A DNA stretch of 64,000 bases from Plasmodium malariae (GCF_900090045.1 NC_041779.1:1-64000), one strand, 5' to 3'. Shown: positions 48,184 through 61,590, counted from the first letter of the stretch. A program made the numbers and translations. The notes: generated from the letters alone by a model not told the origin.

Positions 48184-51100
48184 ATAATGGTGAATATAGT
48201 ATCTAGTCCAAATAAGTAGAAATATTTTCTATATGCACTTATGAGTATTGATGTATCATCCATGGAAATTTTTAAAATTAAATAATTTATTTTAATATAC
48301 ATAAAATTTTATGCATTTCGTAGTACGTAAAATATCCCTGTTATATAAGTGTTATATCAATTATCTGATATTCAGTTTTTATTTAATTAAATCCATTTAG
48401 TGTTATTCTTATATGAGGTAGTTTAAGTGATTCATTCATAAATTTGTGTTTATATATATATTTAATTTTTCAAAAATTCTATAAGAAAGTATAAGTTTTA
48501 AAATTATTTGTTTTCTTCTTTATATTTTTTTATTTATATATTTGGGAAAAACACCTGTATGTGCAATTGTATTATTTTACCAAAGTTATGTTTTTACCAA
48601 TTATTTTATTGAGATTTGTATTATATTTATTTTTTCACTTGTATTTTAATATATATTATAAATTTGTAAATGTGTAATATTATTAAGTTTTATAATCGTC
48701 CTCTTCAGATGAATGTATTTAGTGAATTCCCACAGGTGTTCGTTACATGTAAATTAAGGTAATTTTTCTGAAAAAAACAATATATGCAATATTTTAGATT
48801 TTTCATTAAATATAGATATTAAATTTTTAATAATTTTTAGACAATAGTAATACTGTTTATTTGTAAATTTTAATATTTTTAGATAATATAAATTCTTTGA
48901 TAGGAAAAAAAATATAATGTACAGAATTACTTCTTATCTGTCATAAGCAATAAATTTAATTTACCTTCTCTTATTAACCATTTTTAATTATATTCTCTAT
49001 TATTATTATTTTATTTTTTTTTTACTTTTTATATCATTCTAATTAAAAAGCAATATTTCATTTTATAAATTTTGTTAAATTTTAAGGTCCAAGTATATAA
49101 TTACCTTCAATCACCACAAAATATATAATATTAATTAGAAAAAAGCTAACTATATGCCACATATATATTTTATTTAACATATTCTTCTTATTATCCTTAT
49201 TAAAATTATGCAATTATAAAATTTCATATGCTTAAAGAAGCAGTGTTTCAGCAATCTATATTCCAATAATTCCTAACATTATAAAATACAAAAAAAAATA
49301 TGAAATGTCTGTATAGCATCTATTAAAAAATTATCCAATTAGGATAATATATATGCATTATTGCAAATGTAATTTACATATATCAAGGTCTTGTAAGTAA
49401 CAGTTATTTTCTTTCAGGAATAGATTCTAACATCCGATAAAAAAATATAGTAACGAATGAGTTTCATAATATAGTACTGAAAACATAAATTTATAATTTT
49501 CATGATGTATTTCTATTGTTTCAATGCATCTTCCTCTTTGTTATGTTAAACTGATATTTGATATTTTTCATATATATGAAGATTAAATATTAAATTAAGT
49601 TTTATCTAAATTAATATATAAAAACAAATAGTGCAATATTATAATGATTAATAAAAAGAATAACATATTACATACAAGTTGAGAGTATTATTTTAATTGT
49701 TTCTATAATATTAATTGTTGAAATTTTTTAACTCTTAGCCTTTTAGAGTATCGCAAAGGAATTGATTACTACTAAATAGTGTTTCAAATTCATATTATTA
49801 TACTAAAATATTTTAATCTTATTAAAAATTATTCATATTTTATATCAAATATGAATTTCACAATTTTTGGTATACTTTTATCAAAGGTCTAGGTATACGT
49901 TTACCCTTTAATGTATCCATTATATAATTATCATTTTCTATATTGTGTTAATTTTTTACAATAAATATTAACTGTATGTATAATAAGACGTATAAAATCA
50001 TATTTTATATTTCACTAATTATGATACTTTATTTATTATTTTTATATTCATGAATATATTTATTTATTTTACGTAATATGAATTATGATTCCTGGAAAAG
50101 TTAAAAAAGAGTATTTATAAATATAATAAATTATATGACATATCATACAAAAATACAAATACAAATACATAACATAAATATTTAAAGAAGTAACTAATGA
50201 AATAATGCATTTAAAAAAAAAGCTTCTTTTAATATAATTTTGATAAAATCACATTTTGATATAATTAATGCCTTTTTTTTTTTTTTTTTATAATATTTTC
50301 TCTTTTCAAGTATAATGTTTTTTCAAAAAAAATAAAACATAATAATATTCTAAATAGAATAACGTTTTATATTAATATATAATTTCCATTCATGAATTTT
50401 AATCACCACATTAAATAAAAAAGAAATACGTTACATATTTTAATTATGTATAATGATTTTCTAATATAATAAAAAAAAGCATTTTATATCTTATTGTACT
50501 GCACAATAACATGTGTGTATTAATTATAATCATAAATAATATTATTGTTCGTCAGATATTATTAGGATACATAAAAATATTTTAAAGAACTTTATAAAAT
50601 ATAATCCCTGTATTTGCACTATGGACACAGAAGATAGATAAAAAAAAATGAAAATGATGTTATATAAGGATTTATAGTTACAAAATTTTCATTTGGTATC
50701 TGATGAATATTATACTATAATATTATCATAAAATAATTCTAATACTTATATTACCCTTTTAAAAAAATACATATCATATTACACACAAATGTATTAATAA
50801 ATTATCCAAAATACAAATGATTATGTGATGCTATCTATCTTTCAATCGTAAAATAGCACATGTAAAATTTTTTAAAATTGTTCTAAAATATATTAAACAA
50901 CTCTTATATAAATAGAAAGTTTAAATGAAATGAAAAATATATTTATTTATATACATATATGTATTTCCTTTTTATTAATTGTAGTATATAAATAATTTCA
51001 TCAAGAATTCAAATAAAACCAAACAATGAAATAGGTATCCCACGATAATTTACATATTTTTCCACTAAAATAAATATATATATTAACCCAAAATATAGAT

Positions 51101-52988
51101 GTTCCTACTATCTAAAAACATAATTCGTAAAATTGAATTGGTTCAATTACAAACAGTAATTTTTATTTATCTCATTTTGCTGCATGTAACATATATATAA
51201 ATATATATATTTAATTTTTATAATTTAATATTGTAATATTTATAATAACAGAAAAGTAAATAAAGTAAAAACCTTACTTTATTTAAATTAGAATAATCAT
51301 GATTATCAATTTTTATATGTATATTTCTACTTTGTAACTTTCATTTTTTGTACCTAACAAATCCATACATTAATTATGAAGAAAATATTATGTAATTTAA
51401 TTCTCAAGAAATAAGGTTATAGGTTCACATATCTACAATAACTAAACAAATATAAATTATAACTTTTACATCTATATAAATTTATATAGAAGAAAATAAG
51501 ATATATAACATGTAAATACATAGTGTATTTATATTTACATTTCTTCCAAATTATAATATATATTTCTTTTTTAAGCAAATATATTATAGTTACTCGCCTA
51601 TGCAATTATCGAAATCTATTATAATATATCATATCAATAAAAACAATGTAACTTGTTTGTTAATGATGCTTCGACAAAAATTTTTTATATTTATTAGTTT
51701 TTATTATATTAAAAAGAAAACTATTCTTATTACCAAAATACTGATTGTTCGTAAAATATATTTTATGTATTTCACAATAACTTATAGATCCTGTTAATGG
51801 CACATTGAAAACATATACGGACAAATCTAGATAATTGGATAGATGTAGAAATTATTATTTATTTGAATATATTCAATCATGGCAAAAAATAAACTTAATT
51901 GGATTTTTATTCTTACTGCTAATTGAAATTTTGCTTTTATTCAATTCATATTTTAGAAAATTATTATTATAACAAAATAAAAAGAAGTTTATTTATGGAG
52001 AAATCCATAACAAAATATTAATATTATTTCTTTAGTACATTAGCTTGTAATACGAAGAATTGAATATACAAATAATATATATATATTCAGTATTTCTTTA
52101 AATATGTATTTAAGTAATTCTTATAAAATTGAATTAAAAGCTCTTTATAAGTAAAATATTAAATACAATTATATCTTATACAGCTAAAAGTGCTTATAAT
52201 TTTCACAATTATTAATCACCTGTTAATAATCCGTACATAAAAAAACTGATTTTTTGTTATATATTTACATATACATATATAAACCAAACGAAAATTTAAA
52301 TGTTCATAAAAAATACTTTTGTAGTAAATAGGTATTGTAATGTATCTCTCATAATACCATTTGAAAAAGATATTAATTTAATTTTCTTTGTATAAACAAA
52401 AAGTAAATAAAATTGTTTTGCTTTATTATATATAAAAAGAGGAATTCACAATTATTTTAAAACAAATGATACATCTTTTATATTTAGGTCACAAAAACAA
52501 TATTTTATACTTAAAGAACATAGAGAAAGGAAAACAAAATTTATTCACATTTTAAGATTATAAGTCTAAATTTCTAACTAATTTAACGAAATAATACTAA
52601 CTACACTTTTTTATTTTAAGTTCTTATTGAACATATATATATTGAACACAAATATACTTATATATATACAAATATTTTTTACTAAAATATAAATATCAAA
52701 AGATTTCTTAAAATACAAATTTAATAAATAAAACAATAATAATCACTAAGGATTAAAATATATTTTTAAATTCTATATAAAACCAGTTACTTACAAGTTA
52801 GTAGTATTATAAAAATTCTGTTATTTTTATCACATTTAATACGTCTATAATATTTTTAAGGATACAAGTATATAATATTATGTAAACTAAGTAATTGTAT
52901 TTAAAATTCTTATATGTAAATAATACTTTTATGAATAATACATGTTTTCTTACCCCATATTAAAAGTTTTGATTACCAAAAAAATTAA
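48184..52988. other. Long spacer, with a possible partial copy of the preceding gene's 5' flank
   Basis: At about 49725-49770 the sequence TTTTAGAGTATCGCAAAGGA resembles TTTTGGAGTATCACAAAGAA at 47263, about 120 bases upstream of the preceding gene's ATG. An ATG follows at about 49852 (MNFTIFGILLSK, then GTCTAG), but no second exon is evident. Frames at 51417-51797 lie on both strands of the same low-complexity sequence and are not credible. Near 52.3-52.9 kb lies the presumed 3' flank of the next minus-strand gene. Confidence 0.45.
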
Positions 52989-53850
52989 CTATTTATAACA
53001 AATTTTAGAATTATTTTTCTTCATGTTATTATATCTTAAAGTTATTGTCAAAGCATAGATAATACTAAATACTATAAAGGCTGTAACACATATTAAAAAT
53101 AATGAATATAATACTACTACTACAAAACAACATAGAATTACTCCGATGTTACCGCTATTCTTCATTAAACTCACATCATAAACAAATAAAACACATAGTA
53201 ATAAAACTACAACTAATCCTGTCAATAAAAGCAAAAAGGGTGGAGTAGCTTCTAGACATATCTTCTGGAATATCTTTATGTATGCAGTATTTTTACTAAT
53301 TTTATTGTTATTCTTAATTTTATATATAGAATCTAATAGATTAAATACTTTTTTTTCAAAATATACATCTATTCTTTTAAGTAAAGATGTGTGTTTTTCT
53401 TTAGCCATTTTCGCCCCTTTCTCCTTGTTTAATAAACTTTCTTTTAAATTTTTACTTTTTGATCTATGGTCATGGTTATTAGATATATATTTTTCTTTAC
53501 CTAATAATTTATTTTTCTCCCATTTACCATATACATCATTAGTTGATTTTTTATTCATAGAACCCTCAACTAGTAGTCGATTAGTTATTAAAAATAAATT
53601 CCCACCTAGTTCATACATACCATCTAATGATTTATCGTAGTTAATCTAAAAAAAGAAAAAAGGAAAATATTCATGATTTACAATTTGTATTTTTATAACA
53701 AGAGAATATCATTTTTAAAAATAAAACGTGAAAAAAAAAAAAAAAGAAATATTATTTTAATACCGTGTTATCACTATAATAACATATCCAAACGAAAAGG
53801 GTAAATACAAGAATGTTAATAAAAATTATGGGCTTTGAATTGCCTTTCAT
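52989..53850 (-). CDS. Plasmodium exported protein with PEXEL and C-terminal membrane segments
   Basis: Exons 53850-53764 and 53645-52989 flank a 118-base intron (GTATTA..TTTAG) and encode about 247 residues. Exon 1 is MKGNSKPIIFINILVFTLFV, then WICYY, the same design as fam-l/fam-m exon 1. The PEXEL at residues 52-56 is RLLVE, a full RxLxE match. A Lys/Asn-rich hydrophilic stretch follows. Hydrophobic segments are at about 165-186 and 195-228, the second long enough for one long or two short helices. The tail is short and basic (RYNNMKKNNSKICYK). It lacks the fam-l (EVIDYNNG) and fam-m (YYHKKVKKYEKIKF) signatures, so it is a related but separate type. The decayed gene at 10.7-11.3 kb may be its relative. 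The gene is intact, and its exon and promoter layout suggest common descent with fam-l/fam-m. Confidence 0.88.
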
Positions 53851-56800
53851 TGTAAATATCACTAATTATATTATTTATTGACAAATAAAAAAGCTAATTA
53901 TATTTTAAATAATAAAAATGATATAAGAAGCTACTTATATTATGTTTACTGTTTTATATTTTTTATATTAAATTTAATAAATTGAATATATGCAGAAATA
54001 CATCATATGAAATATTTCAAATGTACAATAATTTAAAAATACTTTTAGAACAATTTCTATATAGAAATATAATAAAAACAGAAAAATTAAATAAAAAATA
54101 AGCATGATACCAAATGATAAATGCTTAAAATATTTAATTTAATTATTTAATAGTAAAGGGACATAAAGTTATTTTTTATTAACCATTTTCAAAAAAACTA
54201 AAAAGTATTATGATGATAAAATAAAAGATTATAGATAAGAAAAATTCAAAAACTAATTAATTATTCATAAAAATTATATATTTTTTTAAAATACAGTATA
54301 ATATGTAGAAAATATAAACTAACATATATTTAAAAGATAATTATAAATTTCACTTTAATTCTCAAGTAATTGTTCTAATTTTATACATACTTCTTGAAAT
54401 TACGTGATATATAATTAAATAATATTACTTACATTAACAACAAAAATAACTAAAAATATATGAAGTTAAAATATTTTTTTATTATACAAATACACAGTAG
54501 TATCTATCTTACAAATAAAACATATTCCTTTATAACCTATTATACATTGATAAAATAAAATATATAGATACTTAAAAATCAATGAATTCTAAGCGTAGTT
54601 TTTAAATTAATATAATAGTGAGCATTAAATTACAGTATTATACTTTAAAAATAGCATAAATCGTATATAAAACAAAATAAATTTAATTGTGATTTAATAA
54701 AATTCTAGAAATCCATAAATTTCATATTTTTAATTCCTTTCAGAAATGTAAACATATTTTGGGAAAAAATATTAATATAACTAAAACAACAAAGAAAAAA
54801 ATAAATTAAGTGTAAAATCATTGTCTTTAATTCAACAATTTCAGAAATATTTATAGTCACGCATTATAACACATGTAAGTAACATTAAGAATATATATTT
54901 AAGATATATAAAAGTATGATAAATAAAAATTATGGGTTTACAAAATATGTACTAATTTTTAATGCGAAGTGGTTTAGAAAAATATTCTCAATATACTACT
55001 TTATTTTAATACATAGTATTAAAAATATATTTTTAAGATTAAAAAGAATCATTTAATATTTTCATATAATATAAAATTTTCTTATAACTGTAAAATTAAT
55101 TTACATCCTATTCGTTCTATTCATGGTATATTTATAATACAAGGAATAATAATTATGAACGTATTATATACAAGAAATAATATTATTAAAAAAAAAAAAC
55201 AATTAATATTACATTAAAATTAATTTTTTTGAATTGCTAAATCAAGTACTAAAAATCAACAAATTATAATTTCATGCCATTAAATTTTATGTACATATTG
55301 TAACATTAAACATATGGTACTTATATAGTATTCTTTAAATATTTTCATCATTTAATCTTATATATATGTAAATAGTCAAATACAAAGTTTTACATAAAAA
55401 AAGTTTGAATACATAGCATTTCGTATGGAAGGCAACATACAACTTTTATTACAATATAATTTACAAGAATTATTAAAATTTGTATTATACAATGATGTTA
55501 TATCTTAATTTAATGATATTCTCGAACAATTTATGGAATATTTGTGTTTCTCAAATTTTTTGTTTTCTTTAAATATATTTTTCTATAAAAATATAGTAAT
55601 TTTTGTTTTTCGATATTGAAGATTTAATAATAAAAGTGTATTTATGTAATAATTTATACTCGAAATCCGGTTAAAGTTTTATTTATTATTTTTTAACGAA
55701 ATGAAGTAATATATAATTTTGTAAGAACACTGATTTCAATTTTTATATATAATATCAATTTTTTCATGTTTATTTCTTTTTCATATAAATAATTATATTA
55801 AAATTTTGAATGATATATTTTTTTTAATTTATCGCGTTCCTTACAGTTATAACATAGTATATTAACCAGTAACATATTATAATAATAAAACAGTTCATAA
55901 CACGTTTTAAACTCAATATGCCTTGTGGGTATTTAATAAATTGTTTAAGCGATGCAATTATTCCTATATCCATAATTTTTGTTTTACATTTATAAAAGCA
56001 TTGTTATCGGAATAGAATACCGTTTTATTCAAAAAATAATGTAAAATATATATATATATATATATTATTCAAAATAAGAAATATTTGCTTATAGATATTA
56101 ATATAAACCTTAATCGAGATATAATAAATATATCTTATTATAAAAAAAACTATTCTATGAATTCTAATTTATTATTTAGATCATGATTACATTTTGAGGT
56201 ATTTATATTTCAATTAATTTATATGCTACTTTCCACGTTATAAATAGAATTGATAAATTCAAAAATTCAGATTTATTTTTATATTAAATAGAAATTTAAT
56301 ATATCCCATACATGAGAAGCTTTAACAGAACATAAAATATAGTCACTCAATAATCTCTTGTCTATAAGGGTAATAAGTAAAATTATTTTTCCGATAACTT
56401 TTTAAGACTTGTAGAATTTATAACCTTAAATTATAGTTAATTTTCAAGGCTTTACTTTTCTACATATGAGATATAGTATTAGGGTATGTCATATTTAAAA
56501 ATATTTAAAAAACAAAAATTAAAAAGAATTACATAAAAAAACAAAGCAACTAATATATATATTATTAATAATATAAGCCTTTAATTACTATTAATTAGAT
56601 AATCACCTCATTTCCAATGAATTGAATTATTCATTATATCAAATATAATTATAAGTGAAATACGAAAATAGTAGGACATATCATATTAAGAAATGGTATT
56701 TAAACTTTTCATTATTTAATTTCAAACGAATAATACATAAATATAAATACAAGAAATTATCTATTAATATTTTTCTTAATTGCTACCTAACAATATAATC

Positions 56801-57684
56801 CTATAATTATATAAAAAATAAATAAAATATATAGATCATTTAAATATAACTTTTCATTATGATTTATATCCAAGAAATTTGTGAAATATTTAGTAAACAT
56901 GACAACTAGGTACAAAAATAATATTACAGTTCCTATAAAAACTTCATTTAATTGTAGGGATTTTAAATCCAAAAGTTTATACCTTGTTAAAAATAATCCA
57001 TAATGAAAAAGTTCATTATTTTATTATGCATTTATAATTTTACATTTAGATTATGTAAAAAATTAAGTCAAAAATATTTTTAAAATTATTACCTTTATAA
57101 GGTATTCCACATAAAATATGTTTTACGGAATAAATTTTAACATCCTTTTTATGGTTAAAAAAAACGTTTATATACGTATTACTGTAACAATAATTATTCA
57201 TATACATACACTAAATGCAAAAAAAAACGCATTTATTTTTAGCTTAACAGTGATAATACATTTTCTTAAATAACATATACAAAGAATCATTTAAACTTGA
57301 TTCAAAAAAAAAAAAAATGTCCAGCCAAAAAGAAAGAGACATTCTCCATTAAAATAACATAAATTATTACATTATTTATTAATTTTAGCGAAAATATATA
57401 TATATTATTCATGAAATCTAATTTAGCACAAAAATGTATATATGAAGACAAAATATTTAGTTCAACTTTAGAAATTACATAAAATATAAATTGAGATTAT
57501 TCAAACAATAAAAAATTGAAATTAAAAAAAGAAGTAAAAACATACTTTTTTATTGTCTCTCTACAAAAACACCATTATATGTAGGTGTATTTATAAAATA
57601 AAAATAGTTATTTTCATGTTTGTCAAGTATATCACTAAAGATATGGCTATATATGTTAAATTCATCTTCACAGAAAAACATATA
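53851..57684. other. Spacer upstream of the exported-protein gene and 3' flank of fam-m
   Basis: A diverged proximal element (about 54295-54320, ATACAGTATAATATGTAGAA) and a distal element (54757-54790) lie upstream of 53850. From about 57220 the sequence matches other cassette 3' flanks (CGCATTTATTTTTAGCTTAA). The 61-codon minus-strand frame at 56787-56972 has one hydrophobic stretch but no signal, splice or family context. Confidence 0.5.
54757..54790 (-). promoter_or_regulatory. Distal upstream element, copy G
   Basis: GGGAAAAAATATTAATATAA then CTAAAACAAC. The ATATTAATATA core and A-rich tail are kept, 0.91 kb upstream of the ATG at 53850, although the gene is neither fam-l nor fam-m. Confidence 0.4.
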
Positions 57685-58631
57685 TTAATTCTTATTTATT
57701 TTTTTTCTTAACTTAATATTTTCATATTTTATAACTTTTCTATAGTAATAAACCATCCCTAATATAAATATAACAACAAATATAAGGTATGGTACGCCAT
57801 AAATGAAAATAATAGATGCAGATATTTTTTGTAACATACCCCATTTACTTTGGCTTAACAAAGTTATTAAGGATCCCTGTACCCCAGACGCAACGCCACC
57901 TCCTGTAGATTCAACTGGGGATAACAACTCTAATGAACCCAACAATCCACCATCTATAAATGTTTCTAAAGAAAGATCTAATATGGGTAATATTAATACC
58001 AGGATAACTAACAATATTAAAGCAATTTGTATTCTTCGTTTTTTACATAATAGTTTTTTATATTCCTTATATTCAATAGTCTTGATATTTTTAATGTAAT
58101 CTTCATAATCAAGTTCTTTAAATATTTTTTTTTCAAAATCGAAATACTTTTTTATTTTATGTACACCAAATTTATTTTTGTCAACACTTTTATCGTATTC
58201 CTCATTGTATAATGCACTTCTACATGAGGGTTCATGCTTTCCTTTTGCTCCCTTTTTATTATTAGATATATATATTCTTTTTTTCACTTCATTATTTGGA
58301 ATTTCTCCTTTAGAATTTGCAATACTTGAATTTATATCCTGATTATATTTTGCTAATACCCGATAATCTCTTGCATTTAATTTTCTACGAAGATTGTATT
58401 TTTCATCCACGTTTTTATTTAAAGAGCTCTAACGAAAAAAAAAAAACGTAAATATTTCTTAATTAAATAGAAAAATATTTTCATCATAAATAAACACATT
58501 AATTAAAATATAAATAACACATATTTCTTTGAATAATGCTATAATACCATGTCAATGTAAAAGTAACATATCCAAGGTAAAAGCATAAACGTTAAAATTT
58601 TTATAAATAAGAACATAATTTTTTGGTCCAT
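57685..58631 (-). CDS. fam-m: fam-m protein, intact, divergent
   Basis: Exons 58631-58548 and 58428-57685 flank a 119-base intron (GTATTA..GTTAG) and encode about 275 residues. Exon 1 is MDQKIMFLFIKILTFMLLPW, the family's signal-like helix. The PEXEL-like motif at residues 51-55 is RVLAK. Family blocks are KIKKYFDFEKKIFKELDYED and then YKEYKKLLCKKRR, with membrane helices at about 161-180 and 232-256 and the end VYYYRKVIKYENIKLRKK. The loop between helices is Gly/Ser-rich (STGGGVASGVQGS), unlike the Cys-bearing loop of the 35 kb gene. It forms a pair with the next fam-m, 2 kb upstream on the same strand. Export to the red cell is inferred from the family. Confidence 0.92.
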
Positions 58632-59025
58632 CGTATAGGTTTCTAAAATTGTAATATATTCAAAAATAATTATATTTATAATAAAGTATTATTCATTCAA
58701 TAGAAAATCGTACTACATACAATTTTTCAATTTTCTATTATTATTTTTTCAAACAAGGATAATAATATATATATACCGAAATTGCATTTTACAATAAGGA
58801 CCAAAATGAAGTACTTTTAAAAAAATATCATAAATTTTTAAATACTTACCTCATGAATAATTAAATTATTTTAAATAAAATGCCATAATTTTTATTCATT
58901 TATAAATATACAAAATGTACAGTTTCGTTATTCAATACAGTCGAGTAATTAAAAGTTTTTTTTATTGAAACTTTTTAATGTATAAAAAAAGTGTATGACA
59001 TAATAATATTTTGAAATACTCATTT

Positions 59026-59057
59026 AATATACAGCATAGAACGTAGAGAATATAGAC
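59026..59057 (-). promoter_or_regulatory. Proximal upstream element, copy H
   Basis: ACAGCATAGAACGTAGAGAA then TATAGACTTA, 0.40 kb upstream of the ATG at 58631. CGTAGAGAATATAGA also occurs as GCGTAGAGAATATAGA in copy A. Confidence 0.45.
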
Positions 59058-59520
59058 TTATTTCAATATTTTATATATTTGGATAGCAATTTCTATTTAT
59101 AATGATGTTTTCCTATTATAAATGCCAATTTATAAGATATTACACTTTAAAAAAACGCGTTATTCATTTTACTAAATATTCATTATAATAAGCATAGAAC
59201 TATTCCAATTATTAATGAAGTAGTCATTAACGTGTACAACTTTTTGCATTTTTTGAAAATGACACATTTTTTAGTTGTCATATAAACAGGTACATTAGGC
59301 TATGTTTCACAATATATTTAGAAAGTCCAATTAGCAATGTTCTATTTAAACTATAAAAAGATATATATAATTAAAAATTAAATGAAAATTTAGATTTATT
59401 TTTATACCATATTTTTAAAAAACATAATTTATAACAAAATTAAATTTGTACCATTATTTCTAAATGGCAATATTTTAAATTAATTGCCATTATATTTTCA
59501 TATTTTACCTGCATATATAT

Positions 59521-59555
59521 ATTTAAACCAATATTAATATATAGCAAAAAGAAAA
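59521..59555 (-). promoter_or_regulatory. Distal upstream element, copy H
   Basis: ATTTAAACCAATATTAATAT then ATAGCAAAAAGAAAA, 0.89-0.92 kb upstream of the ATG. The core ATATTAATATA plus AGCAAAAA matches copy B. Confidence 0.45.
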
Positions 59556-60622
59556 AAAAAAGGACACAATAAAATTAGTACGTGAATGTTGTATACAATT
59601 ACCATAATTTAAAAATGTTCAAAATATAAATTTTTATATGAGATTAATATACAGGTTATTATATGTAAATTAAAAATATTAACGGGTAATAATATGATTT
59701 ACCATAATATACTGCATAGTAACTTTTGTATTGAAAATTTTACAGCTAATATATTAGTTCTTTTTTTGGTCCTTTAAAAACATATTTTATCAGTAATATA
59801 ATTTTACAAAAACAGAATTAACAATGAATACAGTTAAATGAAATATCATTTTTTTTAATAATTCACTTATCAAAAAATACGATTGGCTCAATTATTTCTG
59901 CTACATAAGTGGTGAAAACCACATCATAACAATTATAAAATTATTATATTCGCAAAAAACTACTATAAAAGTCCTAAATGAAATTTTATTTTACTTATCA
60001 TTTAAAAAAATATTATTTTCCAGACGAATAAATTAATAAATTAACAAAAAAGATAAAAAAATAAAATTTAAAATACTATATTATAGTTAAAACATATATA
60101 TATAAATACTATAAAAATAAACACTTCCTTTTATTATGCAAAAAAAAAAAACACAAGTTAATTGTTAATTTAAAAATAATAATTCATTCTCTGAATAATC
60201 TGAAAAAGTAATAATTTTACACTACAAAATTATAATAAATATAAAACAGAATTGTTTGTAGTTAATTTGTAAATTCACAATTAAATTCAATAAAATAACC
60301 TTAATTGTGATTATATATTAATTTTAACTTAAAAATATATATTTTTTAATGAAACTTGCTATATATAGATATTTATATTGAGCTATAAAAATTAACTAAT
60401 ACGAAAAAATACATTAAATTACATGTTAAAAAACTTTAAAGCATTTAAATTTACAAAAAAAGTAAAAACTTATTTTTTTTCATATTTATTTATAAATATA
60501 ACTACGTATATGTAGGTACGTATATGAAAACTAAGCAATTGATCTTATATTTAATATGTCATTAAATATTTTACAGGTACTAAATAACATTAAAGGCTTT
60601 TTTATAGATATAAATATGTTCC

Positions 60623-61590
60623 TTACCATTCATTGAAGGCTTCCAAGAATCTAATTTTTTTATGTTTTATGACATTTTTATAATAATAATGAATTCCTCG
60701 TATAAGAATAATACCCAATATTAAGATAGGTAAACAATATATTAGAATACTAAATATTTTAAATCCTACATAATTCTTCACTTGACATGTAGTGAACCAT
60801 AAAGCAGGCAAAGCCTCCTGAGGAGCTTGACCAGATGCAATGGCTTCCGCACTATTCCCTGATAACTCACATAATTTCAATAACAAGTTACCCGTAGTTT
60901 CAAATTTCCCTAATGATAAATCTAATATAGGTATAATTAATACCAATATAAACAATATTAAGAGTGAGTAAAGTCGTAATCTGTATTTTTTACGTTTTAA
61001 TTTTTTGTAATCCTTATCATTGATTAACATTATTTTTTTAAAAAAAGCCATATCTTTCAGTCCATTCATTATTTTTTTATCATAATGATTATATGATTTA
61101 TGAACTATGGTACATTTATTTTTCATAAGTTCCTTAATCAATTTCTCCTTAATTAGTGAACATCTATATAATTTTTCGTTTTTTTCTTTGTCCCATTTTT
61201 CATAATCAACTGTAGGTAATTTTTCTCTTTTTTTTTTTGTATTATATGGTATCTTTAATTCTAAATCTCCAACATACGGATAAATATCCTCTATATGAGT
61301 TCCTAATAAGCGATAAATTTGTGTATCTAAATTTCTATCAAAACCATATTTATGGTTCATAAATTTGACAAATGTTCTCTAAAAAAAAAAATGTAAAAAT
61401 TTCCTATATAAATGGATATATATACCCATTAAAAAAAAAAAATTAATAAAAATAAAAAATAAAAATATGAATAATACAAATTCATTCTAAATTATTATCA
61501 TACCATGTCACTGTAATAATGACAGAACCAAATTAAAAGGATAAACACAAAAATGTTGATAAAAAATATAAACCTAATATTTTGTTCCAT
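60623..61590 (-). CDS. fam-m: fam-m-like protein, intact, most divergent copy
   Basis: Exons 61590-61504 and 61378-60623 flank a 125-base intron (GTATGA..TTTAG) and encode about 280 residues. Exon 1 is MEQNIRFIFFINIFVFILLI, with the family's MEQ start. The PEXEL-like motif at residues 52-56 is RLLGT, which lacks the usual acidic or basic last residue. A charged region (LKIPYNTKKKREKLPTVDYE) is followed by YNHYDKKIMNGLKDMAFFKK, the counterpart of the fam-m EKKIFKELDYLDF block. Membrane helices lie at about 165-185 and 235-257, and the end is HYYYKNVIKHKKIRF plus an extra LEAFNEW. The loop contains Ala/Gln-rich SGQAPQEALPAL. Assignment to fam-m rests on layout and the tail. A separate subfamily is possible. 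Confidence 0.85.

Larger units (their letters stand above)
58632..60622. other. Spacer between the two fam-m genes
   Basis: It contains the proximal (59026-59057) and distal (59521-59555) upstream elements of the 58 kb gene. From about 60.1 kb it holds a diverged 3' flank of the 61 kb gene. No gene is supported. Confidence 0.55.

Noticed and set aside
49385..49420. Perfect-looking tiny intron (GTAAGT..TTTCAG)
   Set aside because: At about 32 bases it is too short for a Plasmodium intron, and no coding sequence flanks it.
51417..51797. Head-to-head short frames on both strands
   Set aside because: Low-complexity Tyr/Ile/Lys translations without signal, motif or conserved flank.
53278..53640. 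120-codon plus-strand reading frame
   Set aside because: It is the antisense shadow of the exported-protein exon at 52989-53645. The Phe/Leu richness comes from antisense Lys/Glu codons.
57803..58099. 98-codon plus-strand reading frame
   Set aside because: It lies entirely on the opposite strand of fam-m exon 2 and has no independent signal or splice context.
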